A stretch of DNA of 64,000 nucleotides from Natranaerovirga hydrolytica (GTDB taxonomy: Bacteria; Bacillota; Clostridia; Lachnospirales; DSM-24629). Positions within the stretch are counted from its first letter, which is position 1. Every line of letters begins with the position of its first letter. Below are positions 19,162-27,880 of this stretch, in pieces. The DNA lies in contig NZ_SMGQ01000013.1 in NCBI RefSeq assembly GCF_004339095.1, positions 200,352-264,351 of the forward strand. The letters run 5' to 3'. The translations under genes were made by a program, and so were the position numbers. Under the pieces are notes generated by a model. That model was not told the origin of the DNA. It searched no databases and saw only the letters and a program-made list of their open reading frames with translations.

Positions 19162-19257
19162 TGAAAGCATTCATTTCAAACCTAATCCCAAGGATTTGAG
19201 AATATAGCTGAAGTATCACTTGTGCCTAAAGCCTAGTGTAAGGTATGTTTACAAGTT
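19162..19257 (+). repeat. Dispersed structured repeat, copy B (decayed first helix)
   Basis: The conserved loop is recognisable (19176-19199, containing CCAAGGATTTGAG) but the flanking 14-mers no longer pair well. The second part forms ACTTG/CAAGT plus TGCCT/AGGTA with a 6-base 3' bulge, then the family tail AAGTTGATATAA. Confidence 0.55.
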
Positions 19258-19339
19258 GATATAAAAGGGAGTAATTTTGAATATTATAACTTTTAATTCA
19301 AAAAATGAAACAGCTTGAGCTTTTAGTGGGTTCAAAAAA

Positions 19340-19409
19340 TGTATAATATACAATGTTAAGAAAGTAAGCAGTGTTGTTCATTGAATTATCTTGCGTTGTA
19401 TATTAAAAT
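19340..19409 (+). promoter_or_regulatory. Palindrome and probable promoter of the GntR gene
   Basis: Perfect palindrome TGTATAATATACA at 19340-19352; its half TTGTATATT recurs at 19396-19404. TTGAAT (19381-19386), 17 bases, TAAAAT (19404-19409) is a plausible promoter. Placement suggests autoregulation by the GntR protein; the binding is inferred. Confidence 0.45.
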
Positions 19410-19446
19410 ATTAGAATGAGAGAAAATTATAAAGGAGTTAATCGTT

Positions 19447-20175
19447 ATGAATTCAAGTATGTTTAATAAATCAAATGCAACCTCTAGTATTGGAGAAAAT
19501 ATTTACCACTATTTGAGAAAAGGGATCATAGAATTAAAATTAAAACCAGGTGACTCACTCAGTGCTAAAAATATAGCAGAACAATTAGAAGTCAGTCGTT
19601 CCCCAGTGCGTGACAGTATCATTAAGTTAGGAAAAGAAGGTTTAGTGGACATTGTTGCCCAAAGTGGTACCACAGTATCTAAAATTGACTTAGATAGAGT
19701 TGCAGAAGAGCAATTCATTCGATTTAGTCTTGAAGAAAAAGTTATGATGCTATTTATTGAAAAAAGTTCATCTAGGGAAATAAGCAAATTAGAAGAGTTA
19801 ATGGAAATGCAAAAAGCAAACTTAGAAAAAAAAGAATATAATACATTTTTAAACTATGATGATGAATTTCATTCTGTTTTTTTTGAAACAGCAAATAAAC
19901 AAATGTCTTGGGAGTTAATTGTAAGTATGTCAGGACATTATAGAAGACTAAGATTGATTACATTATGGGATTTAGAAATAGCTGAAGATGTAATGAAACA
20001 GCATTATGATTTGCTTAAGTTTATTAAAGAGAAAAATATTGATATGGCACGTAAAACAGTTCAAGAACACACGATGCGCATTTTTGCTCAAAAAGATTTT
20101 ATGGTTAAAAAGTACCCTACATTTTTTAAGGAAAAAAATGATGAGATTGATTTATTTAATAATTTTAAAAGGTGA
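19447..20175 (+). CDS. GntR-family (FCD/FadR-type) regulator of the hexuronate cluster
   Basis: 242-residue repressor. N-terminal winged helix (residues ~15-80) with ENIYHYLRKGIIELKLKPGD and SAKNIAEQLEVSRSPVRDSI, then an all-helical ligand domain of FCD type (residues ~90-220, DDEFHSVFFETANK and HYDLLKFIKEKNIDMARKTVQEH) that holds metal-ligating Asp/His in this family. Located just before uxuA, so probably an ExuR/UxuR-like sensor of a uronate intermediate. ATG 19447 after AAGGAG. It is 211 bases from uxuA; a separate promoter for uxuA is not obvious. Confidence 0.85.
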   Translation: MNSSMFNKSNATSSIGENIYHYLRKGIIELKLKPGDSLSAKNIAEQLEVSRSPVRDSIIKLGKEGLVDIVAQSGTTVSKIDLDRVAEEQFIRFSLEEKVMMLFIEKSSSREISKLEELMEMQKANLEKKEYNTFLNYDDEFHSVFFETANKQMSWELIVSMSGHYRRLRLITLWDLEIAEDVMKQHYDLLKFIKEKNIDMARKTVQEHTMRIFAQKDFMVKKYPTFFKEKNDEIDLFNNFKR

Positions 20176-20386
20176 TGTAGTAAAAGAAAATTTAAGATAT
20201 ATTTAAGAATGCCATGTATAACTGTTAATAATTAATATACAGGTAATTATTAAGAGGCAATAGAAGAAAAATAATCTTTTTATTCTTCGTTAGGACATTT
20301 TTATTTGATCTTATTCTAAGGTTTATTAGATTACCTTTCTATAAAATAAATAAAATGCACTCATTTTGAATAAAAGGAGGAATAAT

Positions 20387-21463
20387 ATGAAGATGACATG
20401 GAGATGGTATGGTGAAGGGAATGATTCAATTACCTTGGATCATATTCGTCAAATACCAGGTGTAGAAGGCATTGTTTGGTCTTTGCATGATAAAGTAGCA
20501 GGAGAAGAATGGGAATTTGAAAAAATTAAAGAAGTAACGGACTTGATAAAAAGTAAAGGTTTTAATGCAGATATTGTAGAAAGTGTTAATATCCATGATG
20601 ACATAAAATTAGGATTGCCTAGCAGGGATAGATATATAGAGATTTATATAGACACTATAAAAAAACTGTCTGAAGTTGGAGTAAAAGTTATTTGTTATAA
20701 TTTTATGCCGGTTTTTGACTGGACAAGAACAGATTTATATAAAGAATTGCCAGATGGATCAAATGCGTTATATTATGAGAAAAACGCTATTGTAGATGAC
20801 CCTAAAGTAATGGCTGAAAGAATTTTAGAAGGTGGAAAAAACTTTACTATGCCGGGATGGGAGCCAGAGCGTATTGCAAAGTTAGATGAATTGTTTAAAT
20901 CATATGAAGGAATGACAGAAGAAGCATTATTTGAAAATCTAAAGTACTTCTTAGAAAAAGTCATTCCAGTCTGTGAACAATACGATGTAAAGATGGCGAT
21001 TCACCCAGATGATCCACCTTGGCCAATTTTTGGGTTGCCGAGAATTATACGCAGTAGAGATCATATTAAAAAGTTTATAGAATTAGTAGATAGTCCTTAT
21101 AGTGGTTTAACATTATGCACAGGGTCTTTAGGGCCTAACTTATTAAATGATATTCCGGCCATTATTAGAGAATTCCATGATCGAATACATTTTGCACATA
21201 TTAGAAATATCAAAGTATATGAAAATGGTGATTTTATAGAAGTGTCACATCGTGGAAAAGATGGTAGTGTAGATGTCTATGAAGTCATTAAAGCCTATCA
21301 TGACAATGGGTTTGATGGTTATATGAGACCTGATCATGGTAGACATCTATGGGGTGAAGAGAAAGAGTGTCGTCCTGGGTATGGTCTATATGATAGAGCA
21401 TTAGGTGTAATGTATATCTTAGGTGTATGGGACAGTTTAGATAAACAAAAGGGAGGTAATTAA
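20387..21463 (+). CDS. uxuA: Mannonate dehydratase
   Basis: Dehydrates D-mannonate to 2-keto-3-deoxygluconate (EC 4.2.1.8). TIM-barrel protein of 358 aa. Family segments: MTWRWYGEGND at the start, GVEGIVWSLHDK, VICYNFMPVFDWTRTD, KMAIHPDDPPWPIFGLPRI, SGLTLCTGSLGP, IHFAHIRNIK and DGYMRPDHGRHLWGE, which carry the metal-binding His/Cys/Asp residues. ATG 20387 is chosen over an in-frame TTG at 20366 because AAGGAGG lies at 20374-20380. The next gene begins on the base after the stop. Confidence 0.95.
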   Translation: MKMTWRWYGEGNDSITLDHIRQIPGVEGIVWSLHDKVAGEEWEFEKIKEVTDLIKSKGFNADIVESVNIHDDIKLGLPSRDRYIEIYIDTIKKLSEVGVKVICYNFMPVFDWTRTDLYKELPDGSNALYYEKNAIVDDPKVMAERILEGGKNFTMPGWEPERIAKLDELFKSYEGMTEEALFENLKYFLEKVIPVCEQYDVKMAIHPDDPPWPIFGLPRIIRSRDHIKKFIELVDSPYSGLTLCTGSLGPNLLNDIPAIIREFHDRIHFAHIRNIKVYENGDFIEVSHRGKDGSVDVYEVIKAYHDNGFDGYMRPDHGRHLWGEEKECRPGYGLYDRALGVMYILGVWDSLDKQKGGN

Positions 21464-23071
21464 ATGTTGAAATTAAATAGAAAAAGTATTGAAGATTATT
21501 CAATAGACTGGGAAAAAAACAACATCCAATTACCTGAATTTGATTATGAGACAGTAAAATACAATACCAAAAAGAACCCAACTTGGATTCATTTTGGTGC
21601 CGGTAATATTTTTAGAGGTTTTGTAGCAAATGCATACCAAGAATTGTTAAACAGCAAAAAAGTAGATACAGGTATTATAGCTGCAGAGTCATTTGATTTT
21701 GAAATCATTGAAAAAATTTATAAAAAATATGAGGACTTGACTTTATTAGTTAAAATGAATGCAAGTGGCGATTTTGATAAAAGTATTATAGGTAGTATTG
21801 TAGAAAGCATTACCACGGACAATAACAGTCCATTAGACCATAATAGATTAATTGAAGTATTTGAAAATCCAAGCTTAGAAATGGCCAGTTTTACCATTAC
21901 TGAAAAGGGATACGCCTTAACAGATGCAGCAGGTGAATATTTAGGTATTATAAAAAAGGATATAGAAGAAGGTATTGAAAAACCAGTTCATACAATGAGT
22001 ATAATAGCTTCATTGGCATATCGCAGATATTTAAAAGGTGAATATCCAATGACATTTGTGAGTATGGACAATTGTTCTCATAATGGTGATAAGTTAAAAA
22101 CGTCAGTAATAACCATTGCAAAAGAATGGGCGAAAAAAGGTTTTGTAGAAGATGGATTTATCCAGTATTTGGAAGATGAGTCTAAAATAACATTTCCATA
22201 TTCAATGATTGATAAAATTACGCCTAGACCATCAGAAACAGTTAAAAAACATCTTGAATCCTTAAGTATAGAAGATATGGATATTGTAATAACGTCTAAA
22301 AACTCTTATATGGCACCATTTGTTAATGCAGAAGTTAGTGAATATCTTGTTATAGAAGATAAATTTACAAACGGTAGACCCCCATTAGAAGAAGTAGGCA
22401 TTATATTTACAGATAGACAAACAGTTAATCAAGTAGAAACAATGAAAGTAACCACGTGTTTAAATCCTCTGCATACAGCGTTAGCTGTATCTGGTTGTTT
22501 GCTTGGACATACATTGATTGCAGATGAAATGAAAGATGGTATTTTAAAGAAATTTGTTGAAACCATTGGGTATACTGAAGGGTTAAAAGTGGTTGTAGAT
22601 CCTGAAATTATTAACCCGAAAGATTTTTTAAATGAAGTTGTTAGTGAAAGGTTTGCCAATCCATTTATACCTGATACGCCACAAAGGATAGCAACAGATA
22701 CTTCTCAAAAAGTAGGTATAAGATTTGGTGAAACCATTAAAGCTTATGAAAAAAGAGAAGATCTTAAGGCATCAGATTTAGTAGCTATTCCCCTTGCCAT
22801 AGCAACATGGTGTAGATATTTACTAGGTGTAGATGATGAAGGTAATACATTTGAATTAAGTTCTGACCCATTATTGGCAACATTAAAAGAATCTCTAACG
22901 GGCATTGCTTTTGGAGACGAAACAGTAGACTTATCGAGTATATTAGCTAATAAAAGTATTTTTGGGTTGGATTTATATGATGTTGGTTTAGGTCAAAAAA
23001 TAGAAGAAATGTTTATTCATATGATAAAAGGTAAAGGAGCAGTACGCGCAACATTAGAGAAGTATCTGTAA
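21464..23071 (+). CDS. uxuB: Fructuronate reductase (mannitol dehydrogenase family)
   Basis: Reduces D-fructuronate to D-mannonate with NADH (EC 1.1.1.57). 535-residue polyol-specific long-chain dehydrogenase: N-terminal Rossmann motif WIHFGAGNIFRGFVA, VSMDNCSHNG in the middle, and the catalytic K-x5-N-x2-H pattern in MKVTTCLNPLHTALA. GGGAGG overlaps the end of uxuA and there is no gap, so translation is probably coupled. The mannitol dehydrogenase family also includes tagaturonate reductase UxaB; pairing with UxuA favours fructuronate. Confidence 0.9.
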   Translation: MLKLNRKSIEDYSIDWEKNNIQLPEFDYETVKYNTKKNPTWIHFGAGNIFRGFVANAYQELLNSKKVDTGIIAAESFDFEIIEKIYKKYEDLTLLVKMNASGDFDKSIIGSIVESITTDNNSPLDHNRLIEVFENPSLEMASFTITEKGYALTDAAGEYLGIIKKDIEEGIEKPVHTMSIIASLAYRRYLKGEYPMTFVSMDNCSHNGDKLKTSVITIAKEWAKKGFVEDGFIQYLEDESKITFPYSMIDKITPRPSETVKKHLESLSIEDMDIVITSKNSYMAPFVNAEVSEYLVIEDKFTNGRPPLEEVGIIFTDRQTVNQVETMKVTTCLNPLHTALAVSGCLLGHTLIADEMKDGILKKFVETIGYTEGLKVVVDPEIINPKDFLNEVVSERFANPFIPDTPQRIATDTSQKVGIRFGETIKAYEKREDLKASDLVAIPLAIATWCRYLLGVDDEGNTFELSSDPLLATLKESLTGIAFGDETVDLSSILANKSIFGLDLYDVGLGQKIEEMFIHMIKGKGAVRATLEKYL

Positions 23072-23199
23072 TATTGATGGATTAATCTATACAAATATAG
23101 CCTCCCCTAATTTAATTCATATATAAAGTGTTAATAAGAGTTGATTTATGACAAGTGTTTCCTATCCCCCTTGGAATTTGCTTGAAATTAACTTTTATA

Positions 23200-23241
23200 A
23201 AAATCACAATTACTAATGCCAAAAGTAATTGTGATTTTTTT
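23200..23241 (+). terminator. Terminator after uxuB
   Basis: Perfect 15-bp stem (23200-23214 with 23224-23238), 9-nt loop, T tract. It divides uxuAB from the TRAP operon. Confidence 0.9.
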
Positions 23242-23430
23242 GTGAATTAAGGAAAAGAGTCAAGGTATAAAGAAGATCAAAGTGTACTTAGGTAAGAGTA
23301 TATTTATAAAGTTGTAAAGTGAAAATCGATTTTGGACTTTTTTTAAATGGACCTTGTTGTTAAAAATGCAATACAGTTCCGATTCAAAATACACAACTAT
23401 ATAAAAGTGAACTAAAATAAAGTATACAAA

Positions 23431-23462
23431 ATACACAATAAATATTTAAAGTGATTGTGTAT
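23431..23462 (+). promoter_or_regulatory. Inverted repeat upstream of the TRAP promoter
   Basis: ATACACAAT (23431-23439) and ATTGTGTAT (23454-23462) are perfect inverted copies 14 bases apart. ATACACAA also stands near 23390. Possible regulator site; the rest of 23242-23541 shows nothing else. Confidence 0.35.
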
Positions 23463-23541
23463 AATTTAATATACTGTTTAAAAATAGAGCTAAAGTAAAA
23501 AAAAAATTAGATAGAGTGTGAAACGAGTAAGCAAAAAATCG

Positions 23542-23585
23542 TTGACAAACGACAGCAGAAATGCTAACATATTAGTATACTAATA
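23542..23585 (+). promoter_or_regulatory. Strong promoter of the TRAP operon with a palindromic operator
   Basis: TTGACA (23542-23547), 17 bases, TAACAT (23565-23570). A perfect 16-bp palindrome TATTAGTATACTAATA (23570-23585) starts at the last base of the -10 element, the position expected of a repressor operator. The GntR protein encoded at 19447 is the likely ligand (inference). Confidence 0.7.
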
Positions 23586-23653
23586 AAACGATAAAATATA
23601 TTTGTTGTTTTATTAGGTTTATGACAACAATAATAATAATAGAGGTGATGAGA

Positions 23654-24694
23654 GTGAAAAAGAATTTATTAAAATTAACGACAGTATTGGTGCTTGTATT
23701 ATTAACAGTTTCACTATTAAGTGGGTGCAATACAAGTTCACCAAAAACTCCAGATGATTCAAATGGAGGTAGTGAAGTACAGGATGACACAGTTTATGAG
23801 TTTCGCTTTGGACATGCCGCAGACCAGAATAATACTTGGCACAAAGCAGCAATGAAATTTGCAGAAGAGGTAGAAGAAAAATCAGAAGGACGTATTAACA
23901 TTAGAGTTTATCCTAATGAGCAACTGGGTGGAGAGATTGACAATATTACAGCAATTCAAGCTGGAACAGCAGATATGGTATTATCTGGTGAATCTCTACA
24001 AAACTTTGCTGACATTGTAGGCATTATGTCAACACCATATTTAATTCAAGATTCAGATCATCTTCAAGCTGTTATTAACGGAGAACCAGGACAAAGAATT
24101 GAACAAGCCATTGAAGAAGGTGCCGGCTTAAAAGTGTTGACGTATTTTGAAAGAGGTCCTAGAATGTTAACGTCTAATAAACCAATTAATGATATTAATG
24201 ACTTAGATGGTTTAAGACTGAGAATACCAAACGTTCCATTGTTTGTTGAAGTTTGGAACGAATGGGGAGCACGACCAACGCCTATGGACTTCTCAGAGTT
24301 ATTTACAGGTTTACAACAAAATACAGTTGAAGCTCAAGAAAACCCATTAGCATTAACAAGAAGTGGTGGATTCTACGAAGTACAAAATTATGTTAACAAC
24401 ACAGCTCATGTTCGTGGATGGATTTATATGTTAATTGGTGAAGATCAATGGAATGAATTACCAGAAGATCTTCAACAAGTAATGATTGATGCAGCACAAG
24501 TAGCTCAAGATTATGAACACCAATTATTCCTTGAAGATGAAGAAGCAGTTTATAATTTTGTAGTAGAAGAACAAGGTTTAGAATTTATTGAAACCGATGT
24601 TACGGAAATGATTCAAGTTGCAGAAGAATATTACGAGAATAACTTTTCAGAAGAATATTTGGAAATGTACAATATGATAAGAGACTTAAGATAA
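23654..24694 (+). CDS. dctP: TRAP transporter substrate-binding lipoprotein (DctP family)
   Basis: Binds the organic acid outside the membrane for the TRAP importer. Lipoprotein signal with LLSGC, Ser/Gly linker, then a DctP fold: FRFGHAADQNNTWHKAAMKF, GRINIRVYPNEQLGGEIDNI, and DLDGLRLRIPNVPLFVEVW with the conserved Arg that grips the carboxylate, followed by LQQNTVEAQENPLAL. GTG 23654 is chosen because GAGGTGA stands eight bases before it; ATG 23648 is too close to that site. In this cluster the ligand is probably glucuronate, galacturonate or a related sugar acid. Confidence 0.9.
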   Translation: MKKNLLKLTTVLVLVLLTVSLLSGCNTSSPKTPDDSNGGSEVQDDTVYEFRFGHAADQNNTWHKAAMKFAEEVEEKSEGRINIRVYPNEQLGGEIDNITAIQAGTADMVLSGESLQNFADIVGIMSTPYLIQDSDHLQAVINGEPGQRIEQAIEEGAGLKVLTYFERGPRMLTSNKPINDINDLDGLRLRIPNVPLFVEVWNEWGARPTPMDFSELFTGLQQNTVEAQENPLALTRSGGFYEVQNYVNNTAHVRGWIYMLIGEDQWNELPEDLQQVMIDAAQVAQDYEHQLFLEDEEAVYNFVVEEQGLEFIETDVTEMIQVAEEYYENNFSEEYLEMYNMIRDLR

Positions 24695-24698
24695 ATAT

Positions 24699-24736
24699 AA
24701 AACTTTGTGTCAAAGATTACTTTGGCACAAAGTTTT
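24699..24736 (+). promoter_or_regulatory. Large intercistronic hairpin between dctP and dctQ
   Basis: 17-bp stem with one G-T pair (24699-24715 with 24720-24736), tetraloop ATTA, right arm ending in TTTT. Likely a leaky terminator or RNA-stabilising element that lets the binding protein outnumber the membrane subunits. Confidence 0.8.
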
Positions 24737-24764
24737 ATCAATAAAATTCTCGGAGGGAGATGTC

Positions 24765-25253
24765 ATGAAATTTAAAAACTTATTAATAAAATGTTTAGAT
24801 TTGTTAACGTTTATATCCTTTGTTATATTAATAAGTATTGTTCTTATTCAGATTTTAGGTAGGACGCCTTTGTTACCAAGAGCATTTCACTGGACAGAAG
24901 AACTTACTCGTATGATTTTTATTTTCTTAGTATCCATTACATCTATTACAGCAGTACTAAATAATGAATTTGTTTCTGTAGATTTAATTACAAGTAGATT
25001 CACAGGGCAAACTAAAATCATAATAGATATGGTGACACATTTTGTATTAGGGGCATTTCTTTTATACTTAACACCAGCAGCCAATAAATTTATGATGTTA
25101 GGTGCAAGGCAGCTTTCACCAGGATTAAGAATTAGTAGACAATATGTATATGGTTTTATGTTGCTATGTATTCTGGGTATGGGATTAGCTCAAGTTTATA
25201 TGGGAATAAAAAAAATAATCGAGCTAAAAACGAACAGAAAGGAGACTGAATAA
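24765..25253 (+). CDS. dctQ: TRAP transporter small membrane subunit (DctQ)
   Basis: Four-helix membrane subunit of 162 aa. Family segments: ILGRTPLLPRAFHWTEELTRMIFIFLVSIT in helices 1-2 and RQLSPGLRISRQYVYG before the last helix. Start at ATG 24765, after CGGAGGGAG; the frame extends to 24705 but that part is inside the hairpin. The stop overlaps the dctM start by one base. Confidence 0.9.
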   Translation: MKFKNLLIKCLDLLTFISFVILISIVLIQILGRTPLLPRAFHWTEELTRMIFIFLVSITSITAVLNNEFVSVDLITSRFTGQTKIIIDMVTHFVLGAFLLYLTPAANKFMMLGARQLSPGLRISRQYVYGFMLLCILGMGLAQVYMGIKKIIELKTNRKETE

Positions 25254-26533
25254 TGGATGTTCTAGTAATAATACTTTTTGTATCTTTTCTTATATTACTT
25301 ATGATTGGAATACCCGTTGCTTATTCATTAGGAATAGCATCATTTATATACTTAACCTTAGCAGGTATAGATTTATTCTCCATTCCACAAAAAATGTATG
25401 AAGGTATGGATTCCTTTGTATTATTATGTATTCCAGGGTTTGTGCTTGCGGGTAATCTTATGAATTTTGGAGGGTTAACCGAAAAAATTGTTGATTTCGG
25501 TAACCATGTTTTTGGACATATAAGAGGTGGCTTAGGATATGCTAACGTTGGATCATCTATGGTTTTTTCAGGCATATCAGGTACAGCCATTGCTGATACG
25601 GCATCAATCGGTGGGATTTTAATACCAGCTATGAAAAAATCAGGATATGATACAGAGTATTCTTGTGCTATAACAGCGGCTTCTTCAACGATTGGACCCA
25701 TTATTCCACCAAGTGTTCCAATGATTATTGCAGGAACATTAACAGGGATTTCAGTAGGAAGATTATTTATTGCAGGTGTTATACCCGGTGTACTAATTGG
25801 GTTATCACAGTTTTTTGTTAATTGGTATATGTCAAAGAAAAGGGGTTACCCAAAAGGAGAGAAGAAGTCTCTAAAAGCCATACTTAAATCCTTTTTAGAT
25901 GCTTTCTGGGCAATATTAATGACGGGTGTTATTTTGTTTGGTATTTTAGGTGGAATCTTTACCCCTACAGAAGCAGCAATTGTAGCAGTTATATATGCCA
26001 TGGTTGTAGGATTATTCATTTACAAAGAACTAAAAGTAAAAATGTTACCTAAATTATTTGTTCAATCCGCTAGATCATCTGCAAGTATTTTATTGCTTGT
26101 TGGTTTTGCCAATGTGTTTGCTTGGATACTTACTAGAGAACAAATACCCCAAATGGTAGCCAATGGCATCTTGTCGTTAACAACAAATCAAATTCTAATT
26201 ATTTTATTGATTAACTTATTGCTAATATTTGTAGGCATGTTTATGGAAACCATATCAGCCATTGTTATTTTATTTCCGGTGCTGTTAGCAGTAACGAGAA
26301 CAATAGGAATGCCAGATATTCAATTTGCAGTTATGGCAGTGTTAAACTTAATTATAGGATTGGTAACGCCTCCAATTGGTGTATGTTTATTTGTTTCTGC
26401 TAAGATTGGAGATATTAGTTTGGCACGTATATCTAGAGCTATTGTACCGTTTTTAGTAGCTAATATAATTGTTCTTTTATTGGTATCTTATATTGAACCG
26501 ATTACAATGTGGTTACCAAGTATATTAAATTAA
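25253..26533 (+). CDS. dctM: TRAP transporter large permease (DctM)
   Basis: Sodium-coupled transport subunit (426 aa, ~12 hydrophobic helices). Typical parts: GIPVAYSLGIASFIYL, VNLMNFGG-like amphipathic region, VFSGISGTAIADTASIGGILIPAMKKSGY, TAASSTIGPIIPPSVPMI, and a C-terminal half with NLIIGLVTPPIGVCLFV. The two G-x-G/S hairpin regions of the IT superfamily are intact. Translation coupled to dctQ. Na+ coupling suits the NhaC gene downstream. Confidence 0.93.
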   Translation: MDVLVIILFVSFLILLMIGIPVAYSLGIASFIYLTLAGIDLFSIPQKMYEGMDSFVLLCIPGFVLAGNLMNFGGLTEKIVDFGNHVFGHIRGGLGYANVGSSMVFSGISGTAIADTASIGGILIPAMKKSGYDTEYSCAITAASSTIGPIIPPSVPMIIAGTLTGISVGRLFIAGVIPGVLIGLSQFFVNWYMSKKRGYPKGEKKSLKAILKSFLDAFWAILMTGVILFGILGGIFTPTEAAIVAVIYAMVVGLFIYKELKVKMLPKLFVQSARSSASILLLVGFANVFAWILTREQIPQMVANGILSLTTNQILIILLINLLLIFVGMFMETISAIVILFPVLLAVTRTIGMPDIQFAVMAVLNLIIGLVTPPIGVCLFVSAKIGDISLARISRAIVPFLVANIIVLLLVSYIEPITMWLPSILN

Positions 26534-26637
26534 TATTAAAATGTAATTTGCAAGCTTGATTGCAAGGATTTGGAAATTACATTTTAATTGATAACTGGTG
26601 CCTGAAGCGTAGGGGAAATGACGTTACAAGTTAAATA
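26531..26637 (+). repeat. Dispersed structured repeat, copy C (full length first helix)
   Basis: Perfect 14-bp helix (26536-26549 with 26574-26587) around the conserved 24-nt loop (26550-26573, CTTG-ATTG-CAAG-GATTTGG). The second hairpin is weaker, but AACT pairs with AGTT and the tail AAGTTAAATAT is kept. It lies within the hexuronate operon, so it should be transcribed. Confidence 0.8.
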
Positions 26638-26657
26638 TGAATTAAGGAGATGTTATA

Positions 26658-27674
26658 ATGAAAGCAGTAATAACGAATAAACCCCATGAGTTAGAAATTA
26701 TTGAGATGGAAAAGCCAATAATTGAAGAAAAAACAGACGTACTTATAAAGGTGAAAGCTGCAGGCATATGTGGTTCAGATGTACATATATATCATGGAAC
26801 CAATGCTGTAGCAACGTATCCTAGAGTATTAGGTCATGAAATTGTTGGAGAGGTAGAAGAAGTAGGAGAAAATGTTACTAAGGTAAAAAAAGGTGACAGA
26901 GTTATTATTGATCAAGTTATAAATTGTGGAGAATGTTATGCTTGTAAAAAAGGCAGAGGAAATGTTTGCAAAGATTTAAAGGTAAGAGGTGTACATGTTC
27001 ATGGCGGGTATAGAGAATATATCACAGCGAAAGAAGAAATGTGCTATATTCTTCCAGAACAATTATCTTATGAAGATTCAATAATGATAGAGCCCTCTAC
27101 TATTTCAGTTCAATGTTTATCAAGAGCAGAAGCAACAAAAGAAGATACAATATTAATTCTAGGAGCAGGAGCACTTGGAACAAGCATTTTAAAAGTCGCA
27201 AAAAATATTGGTGCAAAAATAATTGTAGCAGATGTGTTTGACTCGAAATTAGAGGATGCCAAAAAACTAGGTGCAGACTATACGGTTAATATTACTGAAG
27301 AGGATGCCATTGCTAAAATTAGAGCGTTATCAGATGGATATGGTCCTACCGTATCGATTGATGCTGCTTGTACTAAAGAAACTTTGCCACTGTTACTTGA
27401 AGTAACAGGTAATGCAGGTAGAGTTATTACTATGGGGTTCTCAGAAGATACATCTCCAGTAACTCAACTTAAAATTACGGCAAAAGAATTAGATGTTAGG
27501 GGTTCAAGACTACAGAATAAAAAATTTCAGGAAGTTATTGATTTAGTAAAAGAGAATAAATTAGATTTAAAAGGTAGTGTTTCACATACATTTCATTTTT
27601 TAGAATTACAAAAAGCTTTAGATTTAATAGACAAAAAAGATCCTTTAGTTAAAAAAATAGTCCTTACTTTTTAA
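26658..27674 (+). CDS. RspB-like zinc alcohol dehydrogenase
   Basis: Medium-chain dehydrogenase (338 aa). Catalytic zinc site CGSDVHIYHG with GHEIVGEVEEVGENV; four structural-zinc Cys in NCGECYACKKGRGNVC; Rossmann motif LGAGALGTSIL. The sequence can be followed along E. coli RspB (AGICGSD.HIY.G, YPRV.GHE, VHVHGGY, MIEPSTIS, DAAC, VITMGFSE). RspB and LgoD homologues oxidise or reduce sugar acids such as L-galactonate, and RspA is a mannonate dehydratase homologue, so a hexonate/hexuronate oxidoreductase is likely here. Exact substrate unknown. Confidence 0.85.
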   Translation: MKAVITNKPHELEIIEMEKPIIEEKTDVLIKVKAAGICGSDVHIYHGTNAVATYPRVLGHEIVGEVEEVGENVTKVKKGDRVIIDQVINCGECYACKKGRGNVCKDLKVRGVHVHGGYREYITAKEEMCYILPEQLSYEDSIMIEPSTISVQCLSRAEATKEDTILILGAGALGTSILKVAKNIGAKIIVADVFDSKLEDAKKLGADYTVNITEEDAIAKIRALSDGYGPTVSIDAACTKETLPLLLEVTGNAGRVITMGFSEDTSPVTQLKITAKELDVRGSRLQNKKFQEVIDLVKENKLDLKGSVSHTFHFLELQKALDLIDKKDPLVKKIVLTF

Positions 27675-27710
27675 GATAAATAGAATAGTGATTGTAATAG
27701 ATTAATAATA

Positions 27711-27760
27711 CTTTCAGCGAATCTTGTTATGGACGTTGGTTAATCATAAGATTTGAATTA
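27711..27760 (+). repeat. Dispersed structured repeat, partial copy F
   Basis: Begins with the family motif TTTCAGCGAA and keeps only the second hairpin in altered form: AATCTT-N3-ATG with CAT-AAGATT. The first helix and loop are missing. Lies between the converging rspB-like and nhaC genes. Confidence 0.45.
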
Positions 27761-27816
27761 AATTATTATTGATTTTATATAATATAGATTATTTTTAAAA
27801 CAAATGTAAAGGTTCT

Positions 27817-27856
27817 AAAGATATGCACTTTAATCAATTTTAAAATGCATATCTTT
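27817..27856. terminator. Bidirectional terminator between rspB-like and nhaC genes
   Basis: Perfect 11-bp stem (27817-27827 with 27846-27856) with A/T-rich flanks on both sides. Confidence 0.75.
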
Positions 27857-27880
27857 ATGTTTATTTATAACATTGTCATT

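Noticed and set aside
19160-19176. Possible catabolite (cre) site TGAAAGCATTCATT
   Set aside because: It lies in the variable stem of repeat copy B and deviates from the cre consensus at the central CG.
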